A program made the position numbers and the translations under genes. From assembly GCA_001566295.1 (NCBI GenBank), contig KQ964247.1, forward strand, positions 1,922,001 to 1,986,000: a stretch of DNA of 64,000 nt, written 5' to 3'. Positions 22,713-34,061 of the stretch are shown here, piece after piece. The stretch comes from Microdochium bolleyi. Taxonomy: Eukaryota; Ascomycota; Sordariomycetes; Xylariales; Microdochiaceae. The notes below the pieces were generated by a model. It was not told the DNA's origin, ran no database searches, and saw nothing but the letters and a program-made list of their open reading frames with translations. Position 1 is the stretch's first letter; each line of letters opens with the position of its first letter.

Positions 22713-25700
22713 ATGCTCCAACCTGTCCGCGGCCGAATCAGGGCTGTCCCGGCAAGCCGTCTCGTGCGCATTGCTCGGCCCAGCTCCCTCGATCCGCGCC
22801 GCCAAGCTGCACGGACAATAGGACCTCGCTCCGCGGCACAACTCTGTCTTGCGCCGAGATGGCAATCGACCGCTGCCGCCGTTGCGCCTCGACCAAGGGA
22901 CGACGCGACCCCGCCACTACCACAATCGCCGAGCCTTGCGGTCCCCGCCGAGGCTCGTTATAGCGAGATAGGTGTGCAGCATCTCAGCTCCCATGTATAC
23001 AACCAAGTCTTCCCGGGAGGCAGCGCGCCTCCGCCTGTCGAGCTTGTCGAACTCGCAAAAGACCATCTGCGCCGTCACGACCTGTTGGGAAAGAACACCG
23101 ATACCTCTCCTCCGATAGGTTTCGACATTCCCGCTCTGCAAGGTCAAACACTCGACGAGCATTTCTATAAACTGGGAATCGACTGTGCAGAGCCGTTTCT
23201 CTCATACGCCAAAGAGTTCGCCAAAGCAAACGCACCCCCACGGCCGAAGAAGTGGAAGAGACAGAGCGGCTGGACCAAATACTACCATGATGGCCGGACG
23301 GAAGCAGTCGACTCGCCCGACGAGAAGATGCTATGCTTCGATGTCGAAGTCATGTGGAAAGAGAGCTCTTTCGCGGTCATGGCGTGTGCTCTGGGGCCCG
23401 AGGCCTGGTATGCCTGGTTGTCTCCATGGCTCCTGGGAGAATCTGAATTCGACAGACACTTGATACCTCTAGGTGATCCAACGATCGACCGGGTCATCGT
23501 GGGCCACAACATAGGTTACGATCGCGCCCGCGTGCTAGAAGAGTACAGCCTACAGCAGACGAGGAACTCTTTCTTGGACACCATGTCGCTCCACGTTGCC
23601 GTCAACGGCATGTGCTCGCAGCAGCGACCCACATGGATGAAGCACAAAAAGAGCAGAGAACTGCGAGATCGTATTGCCAAAGAGACAGACAGTGTCGAGT
23701 TGGAAAACCTCCTTGCCACTGTCAATCCTCGAGAAGATGAGGAGGAGCTTTGGGTCGAGAGGAGCTCGGTCAATTCTCTCCGCGACGTTGCCAAGTTTCA
23801 TCTCAATGTGGCGATCGACAAGGCGGCCAGAGACGACTTTGGCACGTTGGACCGAGCTGGAGTAGTCGGCAAACTCGACGAGCTTCTCGACTACTGTGCG
23901 GCAGATGTGGCAATCACTCATCGAGTATACAAGATTGTCTTTCCAAACTTCCTTGAGACATGCCCTCATCCGGTCAGCTTTGCAGCTCTTAGGAACCTGT
24001 CTTCGGTGATTCTACCGGTTGACCGATCTTGGGATGCTTACATCGCCAACGCCGAGGCCACTTATCACAGATTGTTAGACGCTGTCACTGAGCGCCTGGT
24101 TGGTCTGACAGATATCGCTCTTCAAATCAAGGACGACGAGCTGAAGTGGAGCACCGATCCGTGGCTCAGACAGCTGGACTGGTCTGGCCAAGAGATTAAG
24201 ATGGTAAAGGGAAAGAAGAAGGGCGATCCGCCTCGACCAGCCGCTCGACAGAAGAAACCTGGCATGCCAAAATGGTACAAGGACCTGTTCGCAAAGAATG
24301 ATGCCCCCATCGGCTTAACAGTGCGGACCAGGATCGCGCCCCTCCTGCTCCGTTTAGCATGGGATGGATATCCGCTTGTATGGTCTGACAAGTACGGCTG
24401 GACCTTCCGCGTTCCTCACTCAGACGCTGCGAAGTACGCTTCAACGCAGCTTGTCCGCTGTGATATGTCTGACGAGACCATTGAATCACTTCGCGATGAC
24501 CAGGACGGATTTTACATCAAGCTCCCACACAAGGATGGGCCTACAGCACGTTGCGCGAACCCGCTTGCGAAGGGTTACCAGACCTACTTCGACAAGGGGA
24601 TACTCTCTTCAGAGTACACTTACGCTAAGGAGGCGTTGGATATGAACTCGTCGTGCTCGTACTGGATCAGCGCCCGTGACAGGATCATGTCGCAGATGGT
24701 TGTGTACAATAATGAGCGAGCCGACAACAAGCCCAAGGCCAAGAAGAAGGCTGACGACCAAGGCTTCATTTTGCCGCAAATCATCCCTATGGGCACGATC
24801 ACCAGAAGAGCTGTCGAGAACACTTGGTTGACGGCCAGCAATGCTAAGAAAAACCGAGTCGGCTCAGAACTCAAATCTATGGTCAAGGCGCCACCAGGAT
24901 ATTCGTTCGTGGGTGCTGATGTTGACTCTGAGGAGTTGTGGATCGCCAGTCTGGTTGGAGACGCCACATTCAAGCTCCACGGCGGAAACGCCATCGGTTT
25001 CATGACTCTTGAAGGCACCAAAGCTGCAGGGACCGATCTTCACTCTCGGACTGCTTCCATCCTTGGCATTACGCGAAATGATGCGAAGGTGTTCAACTAT
25101 GGCAGAATCTATGGTGCTGGGCTCAAGTTCGCCGCTACACTCTTGCGGCAGTTCAACCCGGGCTTGTCAGAGCAAGAAACCTTGGAGACGGCTGGCAAGC
25201 TCTATACCAACACTAAAGGCACCAAGACCAACAGGAAAGCCTTATTCAAGCGATCTTTCTGGCGCGGAGGCACGGAGTCGTTTGTGTTCAACAAGCTCGA
25301 AGAGTTTGCGGAGCATGAGCGGCCACGAACCCCAGTCCTTGGAGCAGGCATCACAGAAGCGCTGTTGGGACGTTATATCAGCAAAGGCGCCTACTTGACA
25401 TCACGCATCAACTGGGCCATCCAGTCGTCCGGCGTCGACTACCTCCACTTACTCGTGGTGTCGATGGATTATTTGACGCGCCGTTACAATATTGATGCTC
25501 GGCTGGCCATCACCGTCCACGACGAGATTCGATACCTGGTCAAGGACGCTGATAAGTATCGCGCAGCGATGGCACTGCAAGTCTCTAACTTGTGGACGAG
25601 AGCTATGTTCGCACAGCAAGTCGGAATTGATGACCTTCCGCAGTCATGCGCCTACTTCTCTGCTATCGACATCGACCACGTCTTGCGCAAGGAGGTGGAC

Positions 25701-26243
25701 ATGGACTGCATAACTCCCAGCCACTCCACACCTATCCCGCCAGGCGAGAGTCTTGACATTCTCCAGTTGCTCGAAAAAGGGCAGCAAGCCTTCCTCGATC
25801 CCTCAATCGTCCCTGCCAAGTTCGCCCCAGCCTTGGACAACATCGAGTATACTCCGCGCACCAGCGTCATGAAGACCGTGGGCGGCGAGGAGAACCTAAA
25901 AGACCTCAGCTTTTTGAAGGCGCAGATAACCGACGACGAGAAGGAGCTTCGAGATATTCTCAAGACGCAGAAGAAGCTCTCCGGCGGCGGTGATAGCAGC
26001 AGTAGCAGCAAGGGGTCGTCATCGTCTGGCGGCACCGGTGCACCCCGCGGCCGGCCACGCAAGATACTGCCGTACAGCGCGCAGGCCAAGCTCATGCCGC
26101 ACATGTACGAGCCTTTCGAGCCTGCCAAGTTCACCAAGACGAGCGCGACTTCCCAGTGGGTGTTTGAGAGCATGCCGCCAAAGACATGGAACAGCCCGCG
26201 CAGCAACAGCAGCTGGAAGCCCGGCGGCGGTGCTAGGGTCTGA
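22713..26243 (+). CDS. MIP1: Mitochondrial DNA polymerase gamma (Mip1)
   Basis: The replicative polymerase of mitochondrial DNA, in one uninterrupted frame. From the ATG at 22713 it has 1,176 residues, beginning with an Arg-rich, acid-poor presequence of about 50 residues typical of mitochondrial import. An in-frame ATG at 22500 would add 71 residues with a hydrophobic stretch. Exonuclease motifs: CFDVEV (D210, E212), GHNIGYDRARV and YCAADVAITHRVY. Polymerase motifs: A, GADVDSEELWIASLVGD from about 734; B, RNDAKVFNYGRIYGAG from about 788; C, ITVHDEIRYL with H936-D937-E938. All catalytic acids are present, so the enzyme should proofread and polymerise. About 240 residues follow motif C; a long C-terminal extension like this is known in fungal Mip1, and here it includes a Ser/Gly-rich linker near residue 1095. 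Confidence 0.96.
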   Translation: MLQPVRGRIRAVPASRLVRIARPSSLDPRRQAARTIGPRSAAQLCLAPRWQSTAAAVAPRPRDDATPPLPQSPSLAVPAEARYSEIGVQHLSSHVYNQVFPGGSAPPPVELVELAKDHLRRHDLLGKNTDTSPPIGFDIPALQGQTLDEHFYKLGIDCAEPFLSYAKEFAKANAPPRPKKWKRQSGWTKYYHDGRTEAVDSPDEKMLCFDVEVMWKESSFAVMACALGPEAWYAWLSPWLLGESEFDRHLIPLGDPTIDRVIVGHNIGYDRARVLEEYSLQQTRNSFLDTMSLHVAVNGMCSQQRPTWMKHKKSRELRDRIAKETDSVELENLLATVNPREDEEELWVERSSVNSLRDVAKFHLNVAIDKAARDDFGTLDRAGVVGKLDELLDYCAADVAITHRVYKIVFPNFLETCPHPVSFAALRNLSSVILPVDRSWDAYIANAEATYHRLLDAVTERLVGLTDIALQIKDDELKWSTDPWLRQLDWSGQEIKMVKGKKKGDPPRPAARQKKPGMPKWYKDLFAKNDAPIGLTVRTRIAPLLLRLAWDGYPLVWSDKYGWTFRVPHSDAAKYASTQLVRCDMSDETIESLRDDQDGFYIKLPHKDGPTARCANPLAKGYQTYFDKGILSSEYTYAKEALDMNSSCSYWISARDRIMSQMVVYNNERADNKPKAKKKADDQGFILPQIIPMGTITRRAVENTWLTASNAKKNRVGSELKSMVKAPPGYSFVGADVDSEELWIASLVGDATFKLHGGNAIGFMTLEGTKAAGTDLHSRTASILGITRNDAKVFNYGRIYGAGLKFAATLLRQFNPGLSEQETLETAGKLYTNTKGTKTNRKALFKRSFWRGGTESFVFNKLEEFAEHERPRTPVLGAGITEALLGRYISKGAYLTSRINWAIQSSGVDYLHLLVVSMDYLTRRYNIDARLAITVHDEIRYLVKDADKYRAAMALQVSNLWTRAMFAQQVGIDDLPQSCAYFSAIDIDHVLRKEVDMDCITPSHSTPIPPGESLDILQLLEKGQQAFLDPSIVPAKFAPALDNIEYTPRTSVMKTVGGEENLKDLSFLKAQITDDEKELRDILKTQKKLSGGGDSSSSSKGSSSSGGTGAPRGRPRKILPYSAQAKLMPHMYEPFEPAKFTKTSATSQWVFESMPPKTWNSPRSNSSWKPGGGARV

Positions 26244-27206
26244 ATATCGCATCGTGTCTCTGCATTGCTCGTCTTTGCGCACAACATGACTGACGCATGT
26301 CAGCATAGCTTACCTTTCCTTTGCTCTTTCTTCATTTCCCGTATGACTTGTAGTGTATCACCATGGCGAGCATGTACTATTTTCACTGGCCGCTAGCCTT
26401 CTTGCTTACGCGAGCCTATTTTGGGGTCACCGGGGACACTCTGGAGTTCACGGGATGGTTGGGTTCTATCATGTACATCTGAATCTGTGGCGCGGTCTAC
26501 TGTCTTTGTCTTTTGGGATGCGGCCTGAGAAAAGCCAGGACATGACATGTCGGGAGGTTTCTATGCCGGATATGACTGCACCTGTATCCATGTTTAATGT
26601 ATGTGTATAATAGATCTGCCCCTATGATACCCAAATATTTCAAGACATCTTGATGGAACAATAGCTGAGACCGTGACGGCTCTACGATGGTAAGAAAGTG
26701 GCCACGATGCATGCAGAGGCGATCCCAGTACTCCTCTACACATTGGGACCACATTGCAAGATTTTGTGTTGCCGCTCTTACTTTACCACCATGCGACACA
26801 ATAGTTGCCCAGAGGGCCAAATACAAGTCACAGGGAGAGAATCTTCTTGGTGGAACTTCTATGGAAACGTTGAGAGTCGTACACATGTTAAACAACACGG
26901 GCTGATCACAGTTCATGGATCTTTCCAGTCTCCAACAATGATCCCTTTTCTGTCTTCTTTGTCTCCAAGAATATCCTCCAAAACAGGAGAATGGCAGGAG
27001 AGAAGCTATGCAACCTTGTGTGAATGGGCACATTGCAAGAATTATGAAACCGGACAGACGACTTTCCCCAGCATGTTCCGTTTTGATCCCAACGTATGGC
27101 TCTTTCCAAAACCACATGTTGCTACCGTCGAGACGTCTCATTACGTTGGGTGCAACTATTTTGTTTTGTTATGGTGCAGAAATTCCCGAGGGCTGGCCTG
27201 GGGCTT
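26244..27206. other. Intergenic, 1 kb, convergent
   Basis: Spacer between the ends of MIP1 (+) and the single-pass membrane protein gene (-). It is more AT-rich than its surroundings and carries long open frames on both strands (26698-27255 +, 27141-26497 -), neither with a recognisable family. No gene is called. Confidence 0.45.
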
Positions 27207-28763
27207 TCAGGAGAGGCGCAGACTGACAGATGCCGGCGTGGCAGCAGTGAGCTGATACTCATGGATTACCGCACTATCACCGTCGTGATCGTCGTCGGTG
27301 TTCTTCGCGGCGTCCCTGTTGTTGTTATCATCGTCCCCGTCCAGGAGGTTGCCGCCGATGTCGCGGCCAAGAGATGCCGCCCCCGGCAGGCCTCTTGATG
27401 ACGAGGTGGATGCCCTGACAGCCATGGTGGTTCGCTGCGGTGGGCCGCCGCTGTGGCCAGGCGGGTTGTTCTCCTTGTCCGCGTCGTCTTCGTTCGCGTG
27501 GGCCGCGACGGTGGGGTGGCATGCCAGGGACGAGGACGCCGGGCTCTTCTCCTCCTTCCTGTCAGCGAGAAGCTTCTTGTTATTGTCGCCGATCGAGATC
27601 ACCGGGCGGATCGTCAGTGCTCTGTCGTCCAGTCTCATGGTATTGTTCGCCAGCTTGCTGCTCCTTAGCTGCGATGGCGCCGTCGTGATGGTGGGACCGC
27701 CGTTGCTGCTGGCGATGTTCGTGGGTCTTGCCGACAGTCCCGGTCCGCGTGAGAACGAAGGGAGCGGAAGGGCCTGGCTGCTCGCGCGGCTGGGGACGTA
27801 CTTGATGCTCTGCAGCACATCGCCGGAGCCGCCAGTAGCGAGACGTGAGCCTCGAGGGGTGAAGCTGGCCATGACATCGGGACTGGTTAAGGTGTTGTCG
27901 AGGACGAAAAGGCTCATGTTGGAGGGGGACTCCGTGAGCTGCGACTGTGCGGTCGACGAGTGTGCCAGGGTGGAGACTGCGAGGGGTTTGTACTGCGAGG
28001 ACGCGGTGGTTGTTGGGTTACTCGTCCAAGAGCTCGGCTGCTGCTGCTGCTGCGGAGGTGGGCTCTGCAAGATACCGCGAGGGCGAGACAGTACACTGTC
28101 CTTAGGCTTCGGCGAAGGGATTCTGCTGGTCTGAACGACGTGAGGTGGAATGGCGCTCTTCTGGGTCGTTCGGTACGAAGGCGAGACGCAAGGCTGGGGA
28201 TTGGAGAGTGGTCGAGCAGAAGCTATAATCGTGGTGCCATTGGGCACGGGAATCTGCGAGCGACGTTTATGTTCATTGACATTGGGCTTGACCTGGTCGT
28301 TGCTGAGGGGAGCGATGCTGGCCGGATGCGCGCGCGTATGCACGGTAGGTGGAGGCGTCAAGAGACCTGAAGCTGTCATGAGGCTTTGTGTCAGTCTTGT
28401 GCAGAGAAGGACTCGCTGATGGCGAGTACTCGTTAGATCCTTACCTTGAACAGCACCGTCATCGCCAAGACTGGCAGCCGTGATGCCTCTGCTAAGACCA
28501 CTCGCCGAGGCTCGCAGATTGTCTGGTGGCATAGGCAGGCTAGTCAGCGAGCGGCGGAGGAGGCTCTTGTCGATGCCCTCGCTGATATTGCTGTCTCGAT
28601 CGCGAGGCGTCTCGTCACGAACCGAGTTGCCCTTCCGCAACAAGTTCAGCGGCGCCGGGACGAGATCCGGGTGTGTCGGGTTACTCTTCATCATGGTCGT
28701 GGAGAGTCCGGGGAGTGGCAGCTGCTGGTAGGACGACGACGAGAAAGAGAATCTGCTCAGTCG

Positions 28764-28795
<32 letters not shown>

Positions 28796-29555
28796 GGCGA
28801 CGGCCATGTCCGTCTCGCGCGCCGGTCGGCGTGTCGAATGGCGAGGGACTGTATGTGCTGTCCTCGCAGAGCTCCTCGGCGATGGTGCTAGGCGGGGCAG
28901 TGTAACGCAGCTGCGCAAAGGACTCGGCGGAGTTGGTCGATCTGGAGTGTGACTGTGGGATGTTCTCGAGACCGGGGGCTGCGTGGGGGATCGTGCCATC
29001 GCCACGGCTCGATTTGCTGACGGCCAGATCACCTGCTGCTGCAGCTACATTGTGACTGATCAAGGGGCGAGGTCCTTTGGGTCCGGCACGCGATCCTGGC
29101 AGAGGAGTGGGCGTGTTTGGTAGGGGTAGCACACGTGCGTCTTGAGGGAGTGACGGCACGGTGTATCTGACTGGACTATTATTCTCTGTGCCGAGGGCAG
29201 CCGCCCTGGTGTTGTCTTTTTGGCAATGCTGTCAGATCTCGAACATTGGTAGAGAAACAATATGAAAAAGAAACCTACCGTCAAAGTCTCGATTCCGAGG
29301 TCCTGTCGAGCCTCCAGGTGTGGGAGATAGGTTGGCCTCCAGAGCGCGCGAGAGGTTGCGAACCTCATCGGCATTGGCATCAACACGCCGCTGGAGGGCA
29401 GCCAACTGTTCTTCGGAGTCGGAGGTCTTGTCGTCCTGCTTGCTGTGCTTACGTCGATTGTGCCACCAGCAGTAACCCAGAAGTCCAAAGGACAGCACCA
29501 GGACTGGCGCGAGAGCAGCCAAGACGATGACCATGCTGTCGTTACCGGACGCCAT
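27207..29555 (-). CDS. Single-pass membrane protein with long disordered tail, function unknown
   Basis: Three exons (29555-29279, 29215-28445, 28366-27207) encode 735 residues. I do not recognise the family. A very short N-terminus leads straight into one hydrophobic helix (residues about 8-28), then a basic stop-transfer patch WWHNRRKHSK and a short coiled-coil-like segment (about 47-72, EEQLAALQRRVDANADEV). The remaining 650 residues are Ser/Pro/Thr-rich and disordered, with a polyQ run of about nine near residue 185 and another of five, and an Asp/Asn-rich C-terminus. The topology suggests a reverse signal-anchor with a long cytosolic tail. Splice sites: GTAGG donor/AAAAAG acceptor, and GTAAGG donor/TTCAG acceptor with a CTGAC branch point. 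An Arg-Pro-rich tail of this kind often hosts kinase or SH3 sites, but nothing specific can be claimed. Confidence 0.7.
28764..28792. repeat. TGC trinucleotide repeat coding polyQ
   Basis: About nine TGC triplets on the + strand, encoding glutamine (GCA/CAG phase) on the minus strand within the disordered tail of the single-pass membrane protein. Confidence 0.85.
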
Positions 29556-30059
29556 CTTTGTTGTTGCGGTTCCAGGGCCTCAGAATCAGTCGTGACGCGT
29601 TTCTGTGCAGATGCGTGTGTTGAGCATTATTATGACCGAGAATCTGGCGGAGGCGTGTGTGAGGACATGGGAGTGGGTGCTATCCGTCCGTTCTCTTGTC
29701 ACCGTGGTGATGAGCCCACTCGTCCGCCATGAAGCAGCCAGCATCTTAGTGCCTCCCAGATAAATGTCTGCCCGTCAGTCTGCAGAGGAGGGCCTTGCTC
29801 GAACAAAGCTCCTTTTCTTAGAAGTGCTCTATGCCTCGTGAGACCGTGGCCAGAGTCCTTCCTCATAAGGGAAGTGATTGACGGAGCTATGTTTAAGTCG
29901 CCCCAAGAACAAATATCAGCCAAGAGAAAACCCACACGGCAGACATGCAAGATGTACTGCGGTAACTGGTTGTATTGAAAATGAAATGACAATCGTAGCA
30001 GTGCGCGCTGAGGACAGACTCTCGGGTCTCGAATACTTTACAGTAATTACAACATGGTA
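29556..30059. other. Intergenic: promoter of the membrane protein gene
   Basis: 504 nt between the start of one minus-strand gene and the end of the next. No TATA box and no gene were recognised. Confidence 0.5.
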
Positions 30060-31163
30060 TTACATCTTCAGACTTCGTCGGGTGGTCACGATATCCGGTA
30101 TCCTGGGGGGCTCCTTGACCCAGGCCAGGATCCTCCGCCAAACCATCTCGCCATCGTGTTCGAGATCCATTAGTTGCTGGAGCTTGGCCCAAGCCTTCTC
30201 GTCAACAGAGTCGAAGCCGAACCACCTCAACGAGTCGTGCATCCTAAGCTTGGCCGTCTCGGCATCTTTTTCAGGGTGGCCTTGGAATGACAAGATCGTG
30301 TTCTCCTCATTTAAGAAGCACTGGTTCTCGTTGGCTAGCTGGATGAACCCAGGTGCAGGCTTTGACACCTCCCGCCGATGATGCTGTTGTAGCCTGAACG
30401 AGCCCAACTCAGCTGCTTCGGAGAAGAACTGCCTTCCCTCTTCCGTCAGAGTCACCGTAGCCACACCCATCTGTATATCTCAGTGTCAGTCGACCATGTT
30501 CTCACGACGCGACTCTGCGCGATGACGAATTGCCTGCATCTCAAGATCTGGGAGACCAACCTCTGGTGGTGCCGCGTCAACGACCTCGCCTCCCAATACC
30601 CGCGTGATGGTTTGATGGCCCCACTGTAATACGTAGCATCAGCAAGCCTAATCCAAAGGTAGCACTGAGGAGACAGCCATATATGACATGCAGCTGAGGC
30701 AGCTGCAGCCGAGACCTGCTTGCAGCATGCGGCCGCAGGGACTGTTCTGCAACTCGCGCCGCTGCAGAGCTGGAAGGGGAGATATATCACACAGGCCCTA
30801 TAGGGACCTTGCAACCTAAAGAGGACAGTGTCTTACGCAAATGCCAAGGACTTTCTTGGTGGGATAGTCCGAAAGGAGACAGCGCAAGAAGGCATGGATT
30901 TCCAGAATCCATGGATGGGACTTCCGGGGGTCGACATTGGCCCCGCCAAACACAATCAGGTCAAAGTGAGCAGGATCTGGGAAGTCGCCCGGGCGGTTGG
31001 CGGGCTCGAAAAAGGAGAGCCTGGCATTTGGGGCTACGGCGCCAATGGTGCGGACGTACGAGGCGCGAATGGCAGGCAGGAAGCGGGAGCGCCACGAGTT
31101 GAGGAGAATCGCTATCCGAAGGCCATCATTGTAGTCGCAGCAGGGGGCAGACATGCTGTACAT
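30060..31163 (-). CDS. Class I glutamine amidotransferase-like protein
   Basis: Three exons (31163-30837, 30623-30561, 30470-30060) encode 266 residues. This is the stand-alone GATase1 fold seen in GMP-synthase-like amidotransferases. FDLIVFGGANVD is the early strand-loop. The nucleophile elbow reads GICWGHQ with Cys109, assembled across intron 1. GHPE near 194-197 supplies His195 and Glu197 of the triad. All three catalytic residues are therefore present, so glutamine hydrolysis is plausible; the ammonia acceptor is unknown. The middle exon is only 63 nt, and its downstream donor is the unusual GTTGGT, with a GACTGAC branch point and an ACAG acceptor; the join gives a continuous family-like sequence. 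The ATG at 31154 is an alternative start three codons in. Confidence 0.82.
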
Positions 31164-33893
31164 GTACAGCCACCATCAGGAGACAAAAGGAAGAGCCTGG
31201 TCGGATTGTCGATTGGGGGAAGCTGTTCTCCGAAGGTCGATGCGGGCCCGGGCAGGGATGTGGAGCGCGAGGGAGCGTGTGTCTGTTGAAGAGCACGCGA
31301 GCCAGAACCGGGGGCAGCGGCAGTCGTTGAGGATACTGCGCGGGGCTGGCGCTGGCTGAGGAGAGTGTGCTGAGGCCTGGGCGGCTGTGGTCTGTGGTCT
31401 GTGACGAGAAAGGAGAGAGGAGAGAGAGAAAGGACAGATCAAAACAGTCCCAGTGAAGCTCGAGGTACCTATGACAGCAAGGGGCGGATGCCAACTGTGG
31501 AGCACGGGCGGGAGCGGTGTGTGGGGAGTGCAGGCCCGGGGGCTGGCTGCCTCAGCCGCTTCCCCGGTGGTGGAGCTCAGGAGGCTCAACTGCCGCGCCC
31601 TGGCGCGTCGGTTGTGACGGGGCCAATCGCCGTGGCCCGCGCCAGGTGTTTCGTGGAGCAGCTGAGTGCCTTTGGAGCTGGAGTATGTAGTCGGTCGTGT
31701 TCTGAACAGGGTGTTGCAGACTGAACTGATTGCGCAAGGCAGAAACCTGGTGTATGCCAGAGGCCGTTGCCATAACGATCGCTCGTGGTCGCCCGCGCAA
31801 TGGCAGGTGGCGGAAGGCGCGACTCCCGCACTGCACCAACGTAGCTGCCGCGAGAAAGTGTCATCAACAAGTACCGACTGGTTGCGAGTTGCTCAAAGAC
31901 ACGCAGGCAACAACTTCTCTCAACGCCACCTTTGCTAAAAACACCACAACTTTCCTACACGTACGCAGCATCCACCTCATCCTGTCCCATGCGGCGGACC
32001 TCGAGACCCGCAGTGCCAGTGACGTATTTATGCTCGCACAAGGGGTGGCCCGTCCCGCCCCTACGCAGTAGCTCCATCACGGCCGACCTGAGACCTTCTG
32101 GCTCAAATCGTCTAATGCACCACTGACGTACCTATGCCAGAATCTGCACTCAACGTCGGCACGTACCGCGCCGTCCGTGCCGTCCGTGCTGCCCGCGCAG
32201 CCTTGACCGGCCTGCTGATGCACCACACGCACTCTCGGGGAGGGGTCCTCACTGAGTCCCGGGCTTGGAGTCAACCAGGTTCTTGGGTCGTGACCTCCGC
32301 TGCCTGCCGCCTGCCGCCCGGATCTTGTCAAGCCGAGGGGAGCCATGCCATCAGGCGTTTGGGACAGCCCTCAAGCTCTCGGAAGCCCCCGTTTCCGATG
32401 CACTCTGCATGCAGGACCTCCCTGGCTCGGAAGGACCTAGGGCTGCAGAGCTGTCGAAAGGGGCCGGGCCGCCCGCGCTGCCTAGCTCGGACCGTATCGG
32501 CACCCTTGTCCGCTCGGACAAGCCCGGCGAGCCCCACCTTCAACATTGGATGCATTTCAACTAACTACTCGAGCTCAAGTTCTCGCCAACCTCACGAGCC
32601 CTCTCATACATGCCCCGACGGCATACCAAGGCAAATAGACGACTTCATCGTTAGACACCCGCACGCGTAACCGTATGCGGCCAAGGCGCAAGGCAACTCC
32701 CAGTGCGGGCGGGAATCAAACATCATGTCGTTGTTTTCGGCATCGTTTCCTTCCCCGAACCCATGCCTCAAACCCCCTGTCCCCGCACCGATTCGACCTA
32801 TGACCTGTCACCTGCATATATGATACGTCTGCTGAGAACCCGCGGTAGATAGTCGCTTATGCGGGCTGATCTACCATGTGGCGCTCAATCGGGAAAGTGC
32901 AACGAACATCTGCTCGAACAGCCACTCGGACTATGCTAGTCCAATAAGTTCCAGAGGGTGAACAGCTGCCCTTCTGACGACTCAGCCTGAACCAGCCACC
33001 CAACTTCTGTGGCCTATCATGTCTTGCAAAAATCCCGAATCGTGTTGGCCAACCCTGGGGTCCCTTCCAAATAAGTCCATTCATATGAAAATAATGCGTT
33101 GCAGGCCACCTCAACAAACAAGGTTGCCAGAACGGTTGTGATTGCGCAATCAGCTCCCCAAAACACTTACAGCCCCATTTGATATCGCTCTTGAACTGTT
33201 GATTGCCTCGAAACGGTGCCTACCCACGAGTCTCACAGATCCTCTCGCGGCTCCAGTATATTAAATTGACAGTTGTTTGAACTGCACGCTGTTTGCCTGC
33301 CACACGACTTGTCAAGTTCTGAGAGCCAAAAGGCCCTCTACACAACGCAAGGAACGGCTATTAAGGCCGGCTTGCAGCGACCTGTAGTCAACTTGTTTGA
33401 CTAATGCCAGGCTCGTCTGTCTGATACGCCAAGTGACATGCTGTCTCGCATATGCTGGCGCAACCTCCATGCAATGCCTCAGGAGCAGCCAGCATTCGAA
33501 TAACCTGTCGATTGCCACCACCATCACAAGTCGCTCGAGAACAGTATCCTCACTTAAGGTAAGCACATTTTGACCAGGGATCCTGGAGAGACTGGGAAGC
33601 CCTGGTTTCTGCTCTCGTGCAATGAACACCATCTGGCACCGTGGCTTTGGCCAATCAGGGGCAGCCAAGCCGTCACCTGTGGCTTGCACGTCCGGAACTG
33701 AATTCCGGAACAAAGGACCCAGTTCGTACGGGAGAATTCGTGCCCGGGAACAGTACCCGCATTTACCGCGGCGACTGAGCGGCCCGTGCCAGCGCATGGA
33801 CGATGGTGCCTACGATAGCGTACCTTAAACAACGTTCCCCGTGGTGGAGAAAGCGGCCTAGATCTCCGAGTGCAACGATCAAAGCGCACTCAC

Positions 33894-34061
33894 GTATTCT
33901 TGATAGAACCGACATGCCACATCCCGCCAGGTATGTCGAACGCGGCCCTTGCTCTTCGCTAAGTCTAAGCAATCGTCGCTCAGATAGCACCTGGTCTTAT
34001 CAGGGGTTGAAGATTTGACAGGCCTCAAGGCGTATGGATTCTTGATAAAGAGCAAGTCCAT
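33894..34061 (-). CDS. Candidate first exon of an unrecognised small gene
   Basis: A 56-codon frame starts at an ATG in excellent fungal context (TCAACATGG) preceded by a CT-rich leader, and ends exactly at a consensus donor (TAC then GTGAGT). The peptide has a natural look (begins MDLLFIKNPYALRP) but matches no family I know. A frame-compatible acceptor (GAATTCAG, about 33717) would add some 47 codons ending in TAA, near 33573. The evidence is context only, so this may be noise. Confidence 0.25.
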
